NCBI RefSeq assembly: GCF_020149765.1
Contig: NZ_CP083809.1
Coordinates: forward strand, 3,348,001 to 3,412,000
Origin: Pantoea agglomerans
Lineage (GTDB): Bacteria > Pseudomonadota > Gammaproteobacteria > Enterobacterales > Enterobacteriaceae
Direction of reading: 5' to 3'
Length of the DNA stretch: 64,000 bases
The notes under the pieces are model-generated. The model searched no databases, was not told the DNA's origin, and saw only the letters and a list, made by a program, of their open reading frames with translations. Both the position numbers and the translations under genes were made by a program. Within the stretch, counting starts at the first letter, position 1. The number at the start of each line of letters is the position of its first letter. Positions 22,610 through 35,012 of the stretch are shown here, piece by piece.

Positions 22610-23620
22610 CTATTTAACTCTGCGGCTCAGCTGGCCGCGGCGAAATAAATTTCGCCGAATGCGAGTTAATCCCGGTTTCGGTTTTCGCGGTTCATCAAGC
22701 GAAGCCAGAACTAACTCCAGCACGCGCTCCGCCACGTCGCGATGACGCTGCCCGACGGCCAGCACCGGACACTCTAAAAAGTCCAGTAATTCGTGGTCGC
22801 CAAAGGTCGCGATGGCGAGGTCGGTCGGCAGGCGCCCGTCGCGTTTTAGCGTCACATCCATAACGCCCTGCAGCAGGCCGAATGAGGTCGTGAAGAGCGC
22901 CTCTGGCATATCGTGATCGTCAAGGTACTTCTCAAACAGCGCCGCCGCCGCCGTGCGCTCGAAGCTGTTGCAGTAGATATAGTCGATGGGGCGCGGATCC
23001 TCTTTCCAGGCGTCGCGGAAGCCCATCTCGCGCAGGAAACTGACGGAAAGCTCAGGCAGCGCGCCGAGAAACAGCACGTTTTTCACCGGCAGCTGACGCA
23101 ATTCAGCCGCCAGCGTAAAAGCGTCGTCCTGATCGGCACCGACGACGCTGGTGAAGTGTTCACGATCCAGCGCGCGGTCCAGCGCGATAATAGGCAGCGG
23201 ATCGTTGATCCAGCGCTGATAGAACGGATGCTCGGGCGGCAAAGAGGTGGAAACGATTATCGCATCAACCTGGCGCTGCAGCAGATGTTCGATGCAGCGC
23301 ATTTCATTGTCGGGCTGATCTTCCGAGCAGGCGATGAGCAGCTGATAGCCGCGCTGACGCGCCTGACGTTCAAGATAGTTGGCGATGCGGGTATAGCTGG
23401 TGTTTTCCAGATCGGGGATCACCAGGCCGATCGAGCGCGTGCGACCGGCGCGCAGGCCCGCCGCCACGGCATTAGGGTGGTAGTTATGCTCACGCACTAC
23501 CGCCATCACTTTCTCGACGGTTTTTTCGCTGACACGATACTGCCGCGCTTTGCCATTAATGACATAACTGGCCGTGGTGCGCGACACGCCTGCCAGACGC
23601 GCGATTTCATCCAGTTTCAC
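22610..23620 (-). CDS. cra: Catabolite repressor/activator Cra (FruR)
   Basis: LacI-family regulator that senses fructose phosphates and controls glycolysis and gluconeogenesis genes. GTG at 23620 is chosen as start: TGGAG lies just upstream and the protein then begins [20 protein letters not shown], aligning with E. coli Cra, whose gene also starts with GTG. It has 336 residues (E. coli 334). The N-terminal helix-turn-helix and hinge ([26 protein letters not shown]) precede the periplasmic-binding-like effector domain. The extra 16 codons upstream to an ATG are not supported. A terminator follows. Confidence 0.96.
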   Translation of the reverse strand: MKLDEIARLAGVSRTTASYVINGKARQYRVSEKTVEKVMAVVREHNYHPNAVAAGLRAGRTRSIGLVIPDLENTSYTRIANYLERQARQRGYQLLIACSEDQPDNEMRCIEHLLQRQVDAIIVSTSLPPEHPFYQRWINDPLPIIALDRALDREHFTSVVGADQDDAFTLAAELRQLPVKNVLFLGALPELSVSFLREMGFRDAWKEDPRPIDYIYCNSFERTAAAALFEKYLDDHDMPEALFTTSFGLLQGVMDVTLKRDGRLPTDLAIATFGDHELLDFLECPVLAVGQRHRDVAERVLELVLASLDEPRKPKPGLTRIRRNLFRRGQLSRRVK

Positions 23621-23647
23621 GATAACTCCATACTTCACGGCGAGCCG

Positions 23648-23668
23648 CGTTGCGGCAGATGTCCGCAA
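23648..23668 (-). other. Hairpin in the cra 5' leader
   Basis: Perfect 7-bp inverted repeat GTTGCGG/CCGCAAC with a 7-nt loop, about 27 bp upstream of the cra GTG. Its role is unknown. No FruL-like leader peptide was recognised here. Confidence 0.3.
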
Positions 23669-23760
23669 CTAAGCTAAGGGTAACTCGTTTGTAACATCTA
23701 ACAGCAGAACTTCGCGCTGAGCAACCGCTTTTCTTAGCGATCTCTGCATAGCGCATAAAA

Positions 23761-23787
23761 TAAAAAAACCCGGCATTACGCCGGGTT
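23761..23787 (-). terminator. Intrinsic terminator after ilvIH
   Basis: On the minus strand AACCCGGC-GTAAT-GCCGGGTT is followed by TTTTTATTTT. It lies 21 bp beyond the ilvH stop and separates ilvIH from cra. Confidence 0.85.
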
Positions 23788-23808
23788 AGAGACAGTCACC
23801 TGGGGAAA

Positions 23809-24300
23809 TTACCGCATAATGCGATCGCCGCGCGACACGCCGACAATGCCGGAACGCGCCACTTCAACGATTTCCGCCACTTCACGCACGGTGTTAAGGA
23901 AGGCATCGAGCTTGTCGCTGGTGCCCGCCAGCTGAACCGTGTACAGCGTCGGCGTCACGTCAATAATCTGACCGCGGAAGATTTCCGCGCTGCGCTTCAC
24001 CTCTTCACGGCCGTAGCCGGTGGCCTGCAGCTTCACCAGCATGATTTCGCGTTCGACATAGGCGCCCTGCCCCAGCTCGCTGACGCGCAGCACATCCACC
24101 AGCTTATGCAGCTGCTTTTCAATCTGCTCCAGCACCTTTTCATCGCCCACGGTCTGAATAGTCATGCGCGACAGGGTCGGATCGTCGGTTGGCGCGACGG
24201 TCAGGCTCTCGATGTTATAGCCGCGCTGGGAAAAGAGGCCCACCACGCGAGACAATGCGCCGGATTCATTCTCCAGCAGAACCGATAAAATACGACGCAT
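23809..24300 (-). CDS. ilvH: Acetolactate synthase III regulatory subunit IlvH
   Basis: ACT-domain subunit that confers valine feedback inhibition on the IlvI catalytic subunit. It has 163 residues from [19 protein letters not shown], as in E. coli. An upstream in-frame ATG would add ten non-conserved residues and overlap ilvI. The N-terminal ACT domain with [20 protein letters not shown] carries the valine-binding residues, and the C-terminal ACT-like domain ends in SRGDRIMR. It starts 2 bp after the ilvI stop. Confidence 0.97.
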   Translation of the reverse strand: MRRILSVLLENESGALSRVVGLFSQRGYNIESLTVAPTDDPTLSRMTIQTVGDEKVLEQIEKQLHKLVDVLRVSELGQGAYVEREIMLVKLQATGYGREEVKRSAEIFRGQIIDVTPTLYTVQLAGTSDKLDAFLNTVREVAEIVEVARSGIVGVSRGDRIMR

Positions 24301-24302
24301 AC

Positions 24303-26027
24303 TTATGTCCTCTCCGTTTTGCTCAGCCACATCTCATCCATCGACCCGCCGCGGATCTGCATCGGGTAGACGTGCTCGCTGCCGTCGACGGTCACGTCGA
24401 CGAACACCAGACGCCCCTTAGCCAGCGTATCCAGCGCCAGCTGCAGCTTCTCCTCCAGCTCAGAAGGATGTTGAATAGCGATACCGACGTGACCGTACGC
24501 CTCTGCCAGGCGCACGAAGTCCGGCAGCGACTCCATATAAGATTGCGAATGGCGGCCGGAATAGATCATATCCTGCCACTGCTTCACCATACCGAGAACG
24601 CGGTTGTTCAGACTCAGCACCAGCACCGGCAGATCGTACTGCAGCGCGGTAGAAAGCTCCTGAATATTCATCTGAATGCTGCCGTCGCCGGTCACGCAGA
24701 TAACCGTCTCTTGCGGCAGCGCCATTTTGACACCCAGGGCGGCCGGCAGCCCGAAGCCCATGGTGCCGAGCCCGCCGGAGTTGATCCAGCGGCGCGGTTT
24801 ATCAAAGGGATAATAGAGCGCCGCAAACATTTGATGCTGGCCGACGTCCGAGGTGACGTACGCCTCGCCGTTGGTCAGGCGCCAGATGGTTTCGATCACC
24901 GCCTGTGGTTTGATCTTTTCGCTGGTGCGATCGTAAGCCAGGCATTTACGGCTGCGCCAGCCGTCGATGCTTTGCCACCAGTCGCGCAGGCTGTCGAGAT
25001 CCTGCTTTGTCTCGCTTTGCGCCAGCAGATCGAGCATCTGCTGCAGCGTCTGTTTCGCATCGCCGACGATCGGAATATCCGCCGCCACGGTTTTCGAGAT
25101 CGACGTAGGATCGATATCGATATGCAGCACCGTCGCATTGGGACAATATTTGGCCAGGTTATTGGTGGTGCGATCGTCAAAGCGCACGCCGACGGCGAAG
25201 ATAAGATCGGCGTTATGCATTGTCATGTTGGCTTCGTAAGTGCCGTGCATGCCGAGCATGCCCACCGCCTGACGGTGCGTGCCGGGGAAGGCACCCAGCC
25301 CCATCAGCGAACTGGTGACCGGAATATTCAGCTGCTCCGCAAGCTGCAGCAGCTCCGCCTCGCAGGCCGAGGTAATCGCACCGCCGCCGACATACATCAC
25401 TGGCTTACGCGCGGCGAGCAGCGTGTTTAACGCGCGCTTAATCTGGCCTTTGTGGCCCTGGATGGTCGGATTATAGGAGCGCATGCTCACCGAATCCGGG
25501 TAGACATAAGGCAGCTTATTGGCCGGGTTCAGAATATCTTTCGGTAGATCGATCACCACCGGGCCCGGACGCCCGCTGGCTGCCAGCCAGAAGGCTTTTT
25601 TCAGCACGGTCGGGATCTCTTCGGTGCTTTTCACCAGAAAGCTGTGCTTCACCACCGGACGGGAAATCCCCACCATATCGCACTCCTGAAAGGCATCGTA
25701 GCCGATCAGCGAGGAAGGCACCTGCCCCGACAGGATCACCAGCGGAATTGAATCCATATAGGCGGTGGCGATACCGGTAATCGCATTGGTTGCGCCGGGT
25801 CCCGACGTGACCAGCACCACGCCGACTTCACCGGTCGCGCGCGCCAGGCCGTCGGCCATATGCACCGCACCCTGCTCGTGGCGCACCAGTACGTGATCGA
25901 TTCCGCCGACGGTTTGCAGCGCGTCGTAAATATCCAGTACCGCGCCGCCCGGATAACCGAACACCTGCTTTACGCCCTGATCGATTAACGAACGGACGAC
26001 CATCTCGGCTCCTGACAACATCTCCAT
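24303..26027 (-). CDS. ilvI: Acetolactate synthase III catalytic subunit IlvI
   Basis: Thiamine-diphosphate and FAD enzyme that condenses pyruvate to acetolactate, or with 2-ketobutyrate to acetohydroxybutyrate, starting branched-chain amino acid synthesis. The ATG at 26027 is preferred because GGAGG lies six bases upstream and the product [18 protein letters not shown] aligns with the 574-residue E. coli enzyme. An ATG 25 codons upstream is not conserved. [15 protein letters not shown], the catalytic-glutamate region ([11 protein letters not shown]) and the thiamine-binding [12 protein letters not shown] motif are intact. It forms an operon with ilvH. Confidence 0.97.
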   Translation of the reverse strand: MEMLSGAEMVVRSLIDQGVKQVFGYPGGAVLDIYDALQTVGGIDHVLVRHEQGAVHMADGLARATGEVGVVLVTSGPGATNAITGIATAYMDSIPLVILSGQVPSSLIGYDAFQECDMVGISRPVVKHSFLVKSTEEIPTVLKKAFWLAASGRPGPVVIDLPKDILNPANKLPYVYPDSVSMRSYNPTIQGHKGQIKRALNTLLAARKPVMYVGGGAITSACEAELLQLAEQLNIPVTSSLMGLGAFPGTHRQAVGMLGMHGTYEANMTMHNADLIFAVGVRFDDRTTNNLAKYCPNATVLHIDIDPTSISKTVAADIPIVGDAKQTLQQMLDLLAQSETKQDLDSLRDWWQSIDGWRSRKCLAYDRTSEKIKPQAVIETIWRLTNGEAYVTSDVGQHQMFAALYYPFDKPRRWINSGGLGTMGFGLPAALGVKMALPQETVICVTGDGSIQMNIQELSTALQYDLPVLVLSLNNRVLGMVKQWQDMIYSGRHSQSYMESLPDFVRLAEAYGHVGIAIQHPSELEEKLQLALDTLAKGRLVFVDVTVDGSEHVYPMQIRGGSMDEMWLSKTERT

Positions 26028-26690
26028 TTTCTGCCTCCAGGCTTGAGGAACTGAATCCACTGACGCTCGCTGTTCCAGCGCGCCACTGGCATCCTGCCCC
26101 ACATTCGCCAGTTAAGATCAAAACCTTATGTTTATGCGCAGACGCCGGAACGCGTTTCCGACATCCAGATACAGAGAAATCTGCTTGGTTGATTGTTTTA
26201 AGAGTTGGTCGATTACCATAACCGTAGAAAACCTGGCAGGCAAACGTCAGAGTCTGCGCTTATCGTTACGCTGGCCGTAAAGCCTCTGCGCGATAAGTTA
26301 AGCGCGCGAGGAATTATCTAATTCACCGGAAGTTAGGCAGAATAAAATGCTGGAGACGAAATCATTTACAGCGGGTTATAAGAAATAATAAAAAATTAAT
26401 TTCGCCTCCGTCAGCCCACAATTTTCCTGTGAAATTCATTTCTGGCGTTATTAACTCTGAAATAAAGCTGACGCACGACAATCTGCTGCCGCGCAGCGGT
26501 AAAACCTTTTTAGCGCAGCGGGAGAAAAAACCCAGTTTAAAAGATTAAAATCAGCAACTTAAATTATTACTCCTGTACCATATCGCCGCTTCTGCGCGCC
26601 ATTTTGTCTGACATTGTCTGTTTCACTGAGCTGGCTCGAAATCGCAGGATTTTTTCCTTAACCGTCGCCAAAAATACCCTTTTACTTATG
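26028..26690. other. ilvI-leu intergenic region without leuO
   Basis: About 660 bp between the divergent ilvIH and leuLABCD operons. E. coli has leuO here, but no reading frame in this space resembles a LysR-type regulator. The centre (about 26320-26560) is AT-rich. An inverted repeat CTTATCG/CGATAAG lies at 26259-26297. The region probably holds the ilvIH promoter and Lrp sites, but none could be assigned with confidence. Confidence 0.6.
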
Positions 26691-26691
26691 G

Positions 26692-26723
26692 TTGACATCC
26701 CGTCCTGATTCCAGTACCAATAT
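26692..26723 (+). promoter_or_regulatory. leuLABCD promoter
   Basis: Perfect -35 TTGACA at 26692-26697, followed about 17-18 bp later by a weak -10 (TACCAATAT). The TTGACATCC and CCAGTA elements match the E. coli leu promoter in order and spacing. Confidence 0.7.
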
Positions 26724-26755
26724 GTGCAGCACAAAATTTTACGAGGTTCGAATCC

Positions 26756-26839
26756 ATGTTTCATTCATTCCGCCTACTCGGTCTACTACTTAACGCATTC
26801 AGTTTGCGCGGTAGACTCGTGGGCAGAATCAAACACTGA
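26756..26839 (+). CDS. leuL: leu operon leader peptide LeuL
   Basis: Leader peptide of 27 residues whose translation couples leucine-tRNA charging to attenuation of leuABCD. It starts MFHSFRLLGLLLNAFSLRGR and resembles E. coli LeuL, which shares the GLLL and SLRGR blocks. Seven of the 27 codons are Leu. Five of them fall in a six-codon stretch (L7, L8, L10-L12), and three of those are rare CTA codons. A GAGG Shine-Dalgarno precedes the ATG. The stop codon lies about 20 bp before the attenuator hairpin. Confidence 0.93.
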   Translation: MFHSFRLLGLLLNAFSLRGRLVGRIKH

Positions 26840-26860
26840 TTCGAACCTGCTGAAAGTTAA

Positions 26861-26887
26861 AAACCCGCGCCTTGCGCGGGTTTTTTT
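26861..26887 (+). terminator. leu operon attenuator
   Basis: CCCGCGC-CTT-GCGCGGG stem, extended by AAA/TTT pairs, followed by seven T. It lies between leuL and leuA and is the intrinsic terminator used in leucine-dependent attenuation. Confidence 0.9.
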
Positions 26888-26929
26888 ATGCTCGTTGCAC
26901 GGTGAAGTTAACGCATAAGGATGAATACG

Positions 26930-30988
<4,059 letters not shown>

Positions 30989-30990
30989 TC

Positions 30991-31596
30991 ATGGCGAATA
31001 AATTTACTCAGCACACCGGCATCGTCGCCCCGCTGGACGCGGCAAACGTCGACACCGACGCCATTATTCCCAAGCAGTTTCTGCAGAAGGTGACGCGCAC
31101 CGGCTTTGGCGCGCATCTGTTTCACGACTGGCGTTTTGACGACGACGCGGGTCAGGTACCCACCGCCAGCTTTGTGCTGAACAAGCCCGAGTTTCAGGGC
31201 ACCAGCATTCTGCTGGCGCGCGAGAACTTTGGCTGCGGCTCGTCGCGCGAGCACGCCCCCTGGGCGCTGACCGACTTTGGTTTTCACGTGGTGATTGCGC
31301 CGAGCTTTGCCGACATCTTCTACGGCAACAGCTTTAACAACCAGCTGCTGCCGGTGCGGCTAAGCGACGAGCAGGTGGACGAGATGTTTAAGCTGGTGGC
31401 GGCGCAGCCGGGCATCCGCTTTACCGTGGATCTTGAAGCGCAGACGGTGACGGCGGGCGATAAGGTCTACCCGTTCGAGATCGACAGTTTCCGCCGCCAC
31501 TGCATGCTGAACGGCCTGGACAGCATCGGCCTGACGCTGCAGCACGAAGCGGCGATTACCGACTACGAACAGCGCCAGCCTGCGTTTCTGAATTAA
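30991..31596 (+). CDS. leuD: Isopropylmalate isomerase small subunit LeuD
   Basis: Swivel-domain partner of LeuC, with 201 residues as in E. coli. [16 protein letters not shown] near the N-terminus and [15 protein letters not shown] in the middle are the substrate-binding motifs, followed by [12 protein letters not shown]. It ends the leucine operon and is followed by a terminator. Confidence 0.97.
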   Translation: MANKFTQHTGIVAPLDAANVDTDAIIPKQFLQKVTRTGFGAHLFHDWRFDDDAGQVPTASFVLNKPEFQGTSILLARENFGCGSSREHAPWALTDFGFHVVIAPSFADIFYGNSFNNQLLPVRLSDEQVDEMFKLVAAQPGIRFTVDLEAQTVTAGDKVYPFEIDSFRRHCMLNGLDSIGLTLQHEAAITDYEQRQPAFLN

Positions 31597-31670
31597 GGCT
31601 TACCAGATGGGCAGAAGAGCAAAGCGTCCCGCGGCAGGAATGTCGTGGGTCGGGCAAGCATAGATGCCTT

Positions 31671-31689
31671 GATCGGCTTTGCGATCGGC
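31671..31689. repeat. Short direct repeat in the leuD-setA spacer
   Basis: GATCGGC occurs twice with a 12-bp period within the 153-bp spacer between convergent leuD and setA. Nothing more could be supported. Confidence 0.3.
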
Positions 31690-31717
31690 CTGTGCCACCC
31701 TCGTTAGCCCCTCTCCT

Positions 31718-31751
31718 TTTAAGGGCGACCACCGCGTCGCCCTTCTCTTTT
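31718..31751 (+). terminator. Intrinsic terminator after leuABCD
   Basis: AAGGGCGA / TCGCCCTT stem with an 8-nt loop followed by CTCTTTT. In the opposite direction a short T-run (AAAA on plus at its left) could also serve setA, so it may act on both transcripts. Confidence 0.7.
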
Positions 31752-32928
31752 ATACGTTCTTCACGCGCGCCGACATGGCGAACGCCGCGACAGCCAGCCC
31801 CAGCGCCAGCCAGTACACCGCAATATGTCCGAAGCGCTCGCTCAGCGTTCCCTGAATCACGCCCGCCAGAATCATTCCGGTCGAAATCGAGTTGGTAAAC
31901 ATCGTCGTCGCCGCGCCCGGCCTGCCCGGCATCAGATCCTGAAACCACAGCATGCCGATACCGGCGATAATGCCGATAAACACCGCGTTAAACAGCTGCA
32001 GCACCATCAGCGCGGTCTGCGAAGCGAACATCGCCAGCCCGGCGTAAAACAGAATGCCCGCCGCCAGCGCGATCAGCATCAGGTTGCGCTTGCCGACGCG
32101 CTTCGCATAGTGACCGGCCAGCAGCATCACCGGAATTTCCAGCCCGGCCGCCGTGCCCATCAGCAGCCCCGCCAGCTTCTCCGGCAGGCCGAGCGTGACG
32201 CTGATATAGAGCGGCATATCGATGATATACATGGTGTTGCAGGTCCACATCGTCACCGAGGCGATAAACAGCAGTCGCACGTCGCGGTCGCGCCAGCCGC
32301 TTAACGGCATGCCGCCGCTCTGCATCAGCGGCTCGGCGCGCGGCACCGACGGCAGGGTGAACTTGATCAGCAGAATGCAGAGCAGAAACAGCGCCGCCGC
32401 CACCAGGAAGAGCGTCACAAAGCCAAAGTTAAGCGCCAGCGCAAACGACAGCGGCGGGCCGATGACCCAGGCGAGCGAAAGCTGGGCGCGCATCACCGAG
32501 CTGAACATCACCGCTTCGCGCGCCGACCGATCGGCATACTCGCGCGCCAGCGCGAAGATCTGCGGCATTGACACGCTGGCCAGCGCCGAGAGCAGCACGC
32601 CCAGGGTAATCAGCGTCAGATAGTGGCGGGTAAAGGCGAACAGCAGCGCGTTGCAAAACGCCATCGCACAGCAAAAGAGGATCAGCGTGCGGCGATCGCC
32701 GCGGCTGTCAGAGCGCTTCGCCACCAGCATGCTGACCAGGATGCCCGCGATGGCGTTAACGGTAAAAAAGAGCCCGACCCAGAGGGGGCGCGCCTGCACT
32801 TCTCGCGTCAGAAACAGGCTCAGCGTCGGCGCCTGCAGCGCGCCGGCAACGCCGATCATAAAAGAGGCGGCCATAAAGGCGAGAAAGACCGGATTGATAC
32901 GGCGCTTCCGGGTTAACAGCGACTTCAT
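31750..32928 (-). CDS. setA: Sugar efflux transporter SetA
   Basis: Major facilitator family inner-membrane protein with twelve predicted helices; in E. coli it exports glucosides and lactose and helps relieve glucose-phosphate stress. It has 392 residues, as in E. coli. VAGALQAPTLSLFLTREV, LAKRSDS-type loop (VAKRSDSRGDRR), FALAREYADRSAREAVMFSS, WTCNTMYIIDMPL and LWFQDLMPGRPGAATT match SetA closely. It lies just downstream of the SgrS sRNA gene, as in E. coli, and faces leuD. Confidence 0.94.
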   Translation of the reverse strand: MKSLLTRKRRINPVFLAFMAASFMIGVAGALQAPTLSLFLTREVQARPLWVGLFFTVNAIAGILVSMLVAKRSDSRGDRRTLILFCCAMAFCNALLFAFTRHYLTLITLGVLLSALASVSMPQIFALAREYADRSAREAVMFSSVMRAQLSLAWVIGPPLSFALALNFGFVTLFLVAAALFLLCILLIKFTLPSVPRAEPLMQSGGMPLSGWRDRDVRLLFIASVTMWTCNTMYIIDMPLYISVTLGLPEKLAGLLMGTAAGLEIPVMLLAGHYAKRVGKRNLMLIALAAGILFYAGLAMFASQTALMVLQLFNAVFIGIIAGIGMLWFQDLMPGRPGAATTMFTNSISTGMILAGVIQGTLSERFGHIAVYWLALGLAVAAFAMSARVKNV

Positions 32929-32989
32929 AGCGACATCCCTTTACGGTGGTAAAAGCAGGAAAACAAGAGAGAGGATTCTAGCGCAACAG

Positions 32990-33020
32990 AAAAAAGCCAG
33001 CAGGAAAAATCTCTGCTGGC
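32990..33020 (-). terminator. SgrS terminator and Hfq-binding 3' end
   Basis: On the minus strand GCCAGCAG-GAAAAATCT-type loop-CTGCTGGC is followed by TTTTTTC. The stem and tail match the 3' end of E. coli SgrS. Confidence 0.85.
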
Positions 33021-33038
33021 GGTGTAATTGCACCCTAC

Positions 33039-33161
33039 TCAGAAAGATCCCGCCGCAGCGGAATCGTGGTCGAGCGCCATTCCGTATTGAATGCCTCCCG
33101 CTCTTCCAATAGCGCTCAGTTTGCCCTTAATATGAGGCAGGAAAAACTGAGCGCTTTTCAC
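33039..33161 (-). CDS. Candidate SgrT-like small protein within SgrS
   Basis: Reading frame of 40 codons starting with GTG at 33161, preceded by GAGGAAC at an 8-nt spacing, and lying where E. coli SgrS encodes SgrT. The product begins [19 protein letters not shown]. Similarity to E. coli SgrT is weak: an aromatic AQFF near the start and GMALDHDS near the end, against RQFY and GLMQWDDRNS. Its stop codon overlaps the SgrS seed, and its start lies inside the 12-bp hairpin. It may be a divergent SgrT or chance. Confidence 0.4.
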   Translation of the reverse strand: MKSAQFFLPHIKGKLSAIGRAGGIQYGMALDHDSAAAGSF

Positions 33162-33177
33162 AGGGAGTTCCTCTTTT

Positions 33178-34839
33178 ATGTCCTCATCACGCCTTAAGCA
33201 GCAGTTTATCCGCCTGTGGCAAAGCTGCCAGGGCGAAAGCCAGCTGGTCACGCTCAGCGAGCTGGCTGAGCAGCTGCACTGCTCGCGTCGCCATATGCGT
33301 AACCTGCTTAACGCGATGCAGGAGGCGGGCTGGCTCACCTGGCAGGCAGAGGCGGGACGAGGCAAGCGCTCGCAGCTTATTTTCCGTTATACCGGCCTGG
33401 CGCTGCAGCAGCAGCGCGCTGAGGATCTGCTGGCGCAGGATCGCATCGATCAGCTGGTGCAGCTGGTGGGCGACAAGGCGGAGGTGCGCCAGATGATCCG
33501 CGCCCATCTCGGCCGCAGCTTTCGCCAGGGTAAACATATTCTGCGCGTGCTCTACTATCGCCCGCTGCTAAACCTGCTGCCCGGCTCGCCGCTGCGCCGT
33601 TCTGAAACGCATCTGGCGCGTCAGATCTTCAACGGCCTGACGCGTATAAATGAGGAAAACGGGGAAGTAGAGGCGGATATCGCCCATCACTGGCAGGCGA
33701 TCTCGCCGCTGCACTGGCGTTTTTACCTGCGCCCGGCGATCCGCTTTCATCACGGCCGCGAGCTGGAGATGGCGGACGTGACGTCGAGCCTGGAACGCCT
33801 GCGTCCGCAGCCGCTCTTCTCCCATATTCAGCGCATTGATTCACCCGCGCCCTGGACGCTGGATCTCCATCTGAGCGAACCCGACGACTGGCTGCCGTGG
33901 CTGCTCGGCAGCGTCAGCGCCATGATCCTGCCGCGTGAATGGCCGCAGATGCGCGACTTCGCCCGCCATCCGGTCGGCACCGGCCCCTATCGCGTAGTGC
34001 GCAACCAGCAGAGTCAGCTGAAGATCGAGGCGTTTGACGACTACTTTGGCTTTCGCGCCCTGATCGATGATGTCTCTATCTGGGTGCTGCCGGAGATTAG
34101 CGACGAGCTGGTTTACGCCGGCGTGCGTCTGCAAGGTGCCGCCGAGGATGAAAAACTGGAAGAGAGCCGTCTTGAAGAGGGCTGCTATTTTCTGCTGTTC
34201 GACCAGCGCTCCGCTCAGGGACGCGATGCCGCCGTCCGGCGCTGGCTCTGCCATCTGCTGAATCCCGTCGCCCTGCTTAACTATGCCGAGGCTGGCTACC
34301 AGCGCTACTGGTATCCCGCTTACGGCCTGCTGCCGCGCTGGCATCATCGCCGCGATCTTACGCCGGCGACCAAGCCGCCCGGGCTGGAGAGCCTGACGCT
34401 GACGTGGTACAGCCAGCACGTGGAGCATGAGGGGATCGCCAGCGCGCTGCGCCCGCTGCTGGCGCAGCATAACGTGCGGCTGATTACCCGCGCGGTCGAG
34501 TATGAAACCTGGCATCAGGGCGAGGCGGAAAGCGACATCTGGCTCGGCAGCGTCAATTTCACTCTGCCGCTGGAGTATTCGCTGTTCGCCCAGCTCTACG
34601 AGCTTCCGCTGCTGCATCACTGTCTGCCGCTCGACTGGGAAGCGGACGCCGCGCGCTGGCGAGGCAAAACCCTGCCGCTGGCGGAGTGGAGCAAACGGCT
34701 GCTGGATGCGGATAGTCTGCATCCGCTGTTTCATCACTGGCTGCTGCTCGAAGGCCAGCGCAGCATGCGCGGCGTGCGCCTGAATACCCTCGGCTGGTTC
34801 GACTTTAAATCCGCCTGGTTCGCGCCGCCGACGCTGTGA
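33178..34839 (+). CDS. sgrR: Transcriptional regulator SgrR
   Basis: Activator of sgrS during glucose-phosphate stress. It has 553 residues (E. coli 551). The N-terminal winged helix ([22 protein letters not shown]) binds DNA. The large C-terminal domain is of the solute-binding family 5 type, thought to bind a small ligand ([35 protein letters not shown]). The ending [16 protein letters not shown] is nearly identical to E. coli. It is divergent from sgrS-setA and upstream of the thi riboswitch. Confidence 0.95.
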   Translation: MSSSRLKQQFIRLWQSCQGESQLVTLSELAEQLHCSRRHMRNLLNAMQEAGWLTWQAEAGRGKRSQLIFRYTGLALQQQRAEDLLAQDRIDQLVQLVGDKAEVRQMIRAHLGRSFRQGKHILRVLYYRPLLNLLPGSPLRRSETHLARQIFNGLTRINEENGEVEADIAHHWQAISPLHWRFYLRPAIRFHHGRELEMADVTSSLERLRPQPLFSHIQRIDSPAPWTLDLHLSEPDDWLPWLLGSVSAMILPREWPQMRDFARHPVGTGPYRVVRNQQSQLKIEAFDDYFGFRALIDDVSIWVLPEISDELVYAGVRLQGAAEDEKLEESRLEEGCYFLLFDQRSAQGRDAAVRRWLCHLLNPVALLNYAEAGYQRYWYPAYGLLPRWHHRRDLTPATKPPGLESLTLTWYSQHVEHEGIASALRPLLAQHNVRLITRAVEYETWHQGEAESDIWLGSVNFTLPLEYSLFAQLYELPLLHHCLPLDWEADAARWRGKTLPLAEWSKRLLDADSLHPLFHHWLLLEGQRSMRGVRLNTLGWFDFKSAWFAPPTL

Positions 34840-34842
34840 CGC

Positions 34843-34871
34843 TTTCCCCCTGGCGACGAAATGTCTAGAAT
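34843..34871 (+). promoter_or_regulatory. Probable thiBPQ promoter
   Basis: -10 TAGAAT at 34866-34871 with a weak -35 TTTCCC at 34843-34848 and a 17-bp spacer. The predicted start, near 34878, coincides with the first bases of the riboswitch. Confidence 0.5.
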
Positions 34872-34878
34872 GAGCCGT

Positions 34879-34956
34879 TCTCAACGGGGTGCCTGCAAAA
34901 GGCTGAGAGAAACCCGTCGAACCTGATTCGGTTAATACCGACGTAGGGATTTGAGA
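34879..34956 (+). promoter_or_regulatory. TPP riboswitch (THI element)
   Basis: Thiamine pyrophosphate aptamer before thiBPQ. Stem P1 pairs CTCAA with TTGAG. The conserved core is present: CGGGGTGCC, GGCTGAGAGAAACCCG, GAACCTGAT, and CCGACGTAGGGA. It matches the E. coli thiB THI box in order and spacing. The short expression platform after it would be expected to mask the GTG ribosome site when TPP is bound. Confidence 0.95.
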
Positions 34957-35012
34957 GGCTGCTACGCTCAGATCCTTTGCGACTCATAACAATTCTCCCT
35001 CAGGAGCGCAAA

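Larger units (their letters stand above)
32990..33176 (-). ncRNA. sgrS: SgrS glucose-phosphate stress small RNA
   Basis: Hfq-dependent sRNA that represses ptsG mRNA when sugar phosphates accumulate. The evidence is position (between setA and divergent sgrR), the seed CUGAGUA (33036-33042) matching the E. coli ptsG-pairing core, and the following GGGUG. It ends in GCAAUUACACCGCCAGCAG, a loop, and CUGCUGGC with a six-U tail, nearly the E. coli 3' end. A 12-bp perfect inverted repeat (33111-33122, 33144-33155) forms a 5' hairpin. The 5' end is uncertain and may reach into sgrR. Confidence 0.85.

Noticed and set aside
23621..23760. Search for a FruL-type leader peptide before cra
   Set aside because: Short frames exist (one of 26 codons), but none resembles E. 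coli FruL and none has a convincing ribosome site.
26567..26764. 65-codon minus-strand frame in the ilvI-leu interval, considered as a leuO remnant
   Set aside because: Its translation has no helix-turn-helix or LysR-like sequence and overlaps the leu promoter and the start of leuL.
31597..31749. leuD-setA spacer considered as a REP or ERIC element
   Set aside because: It has a short direct repeat and a terminator, but no match to the known REP or ERIC cores.
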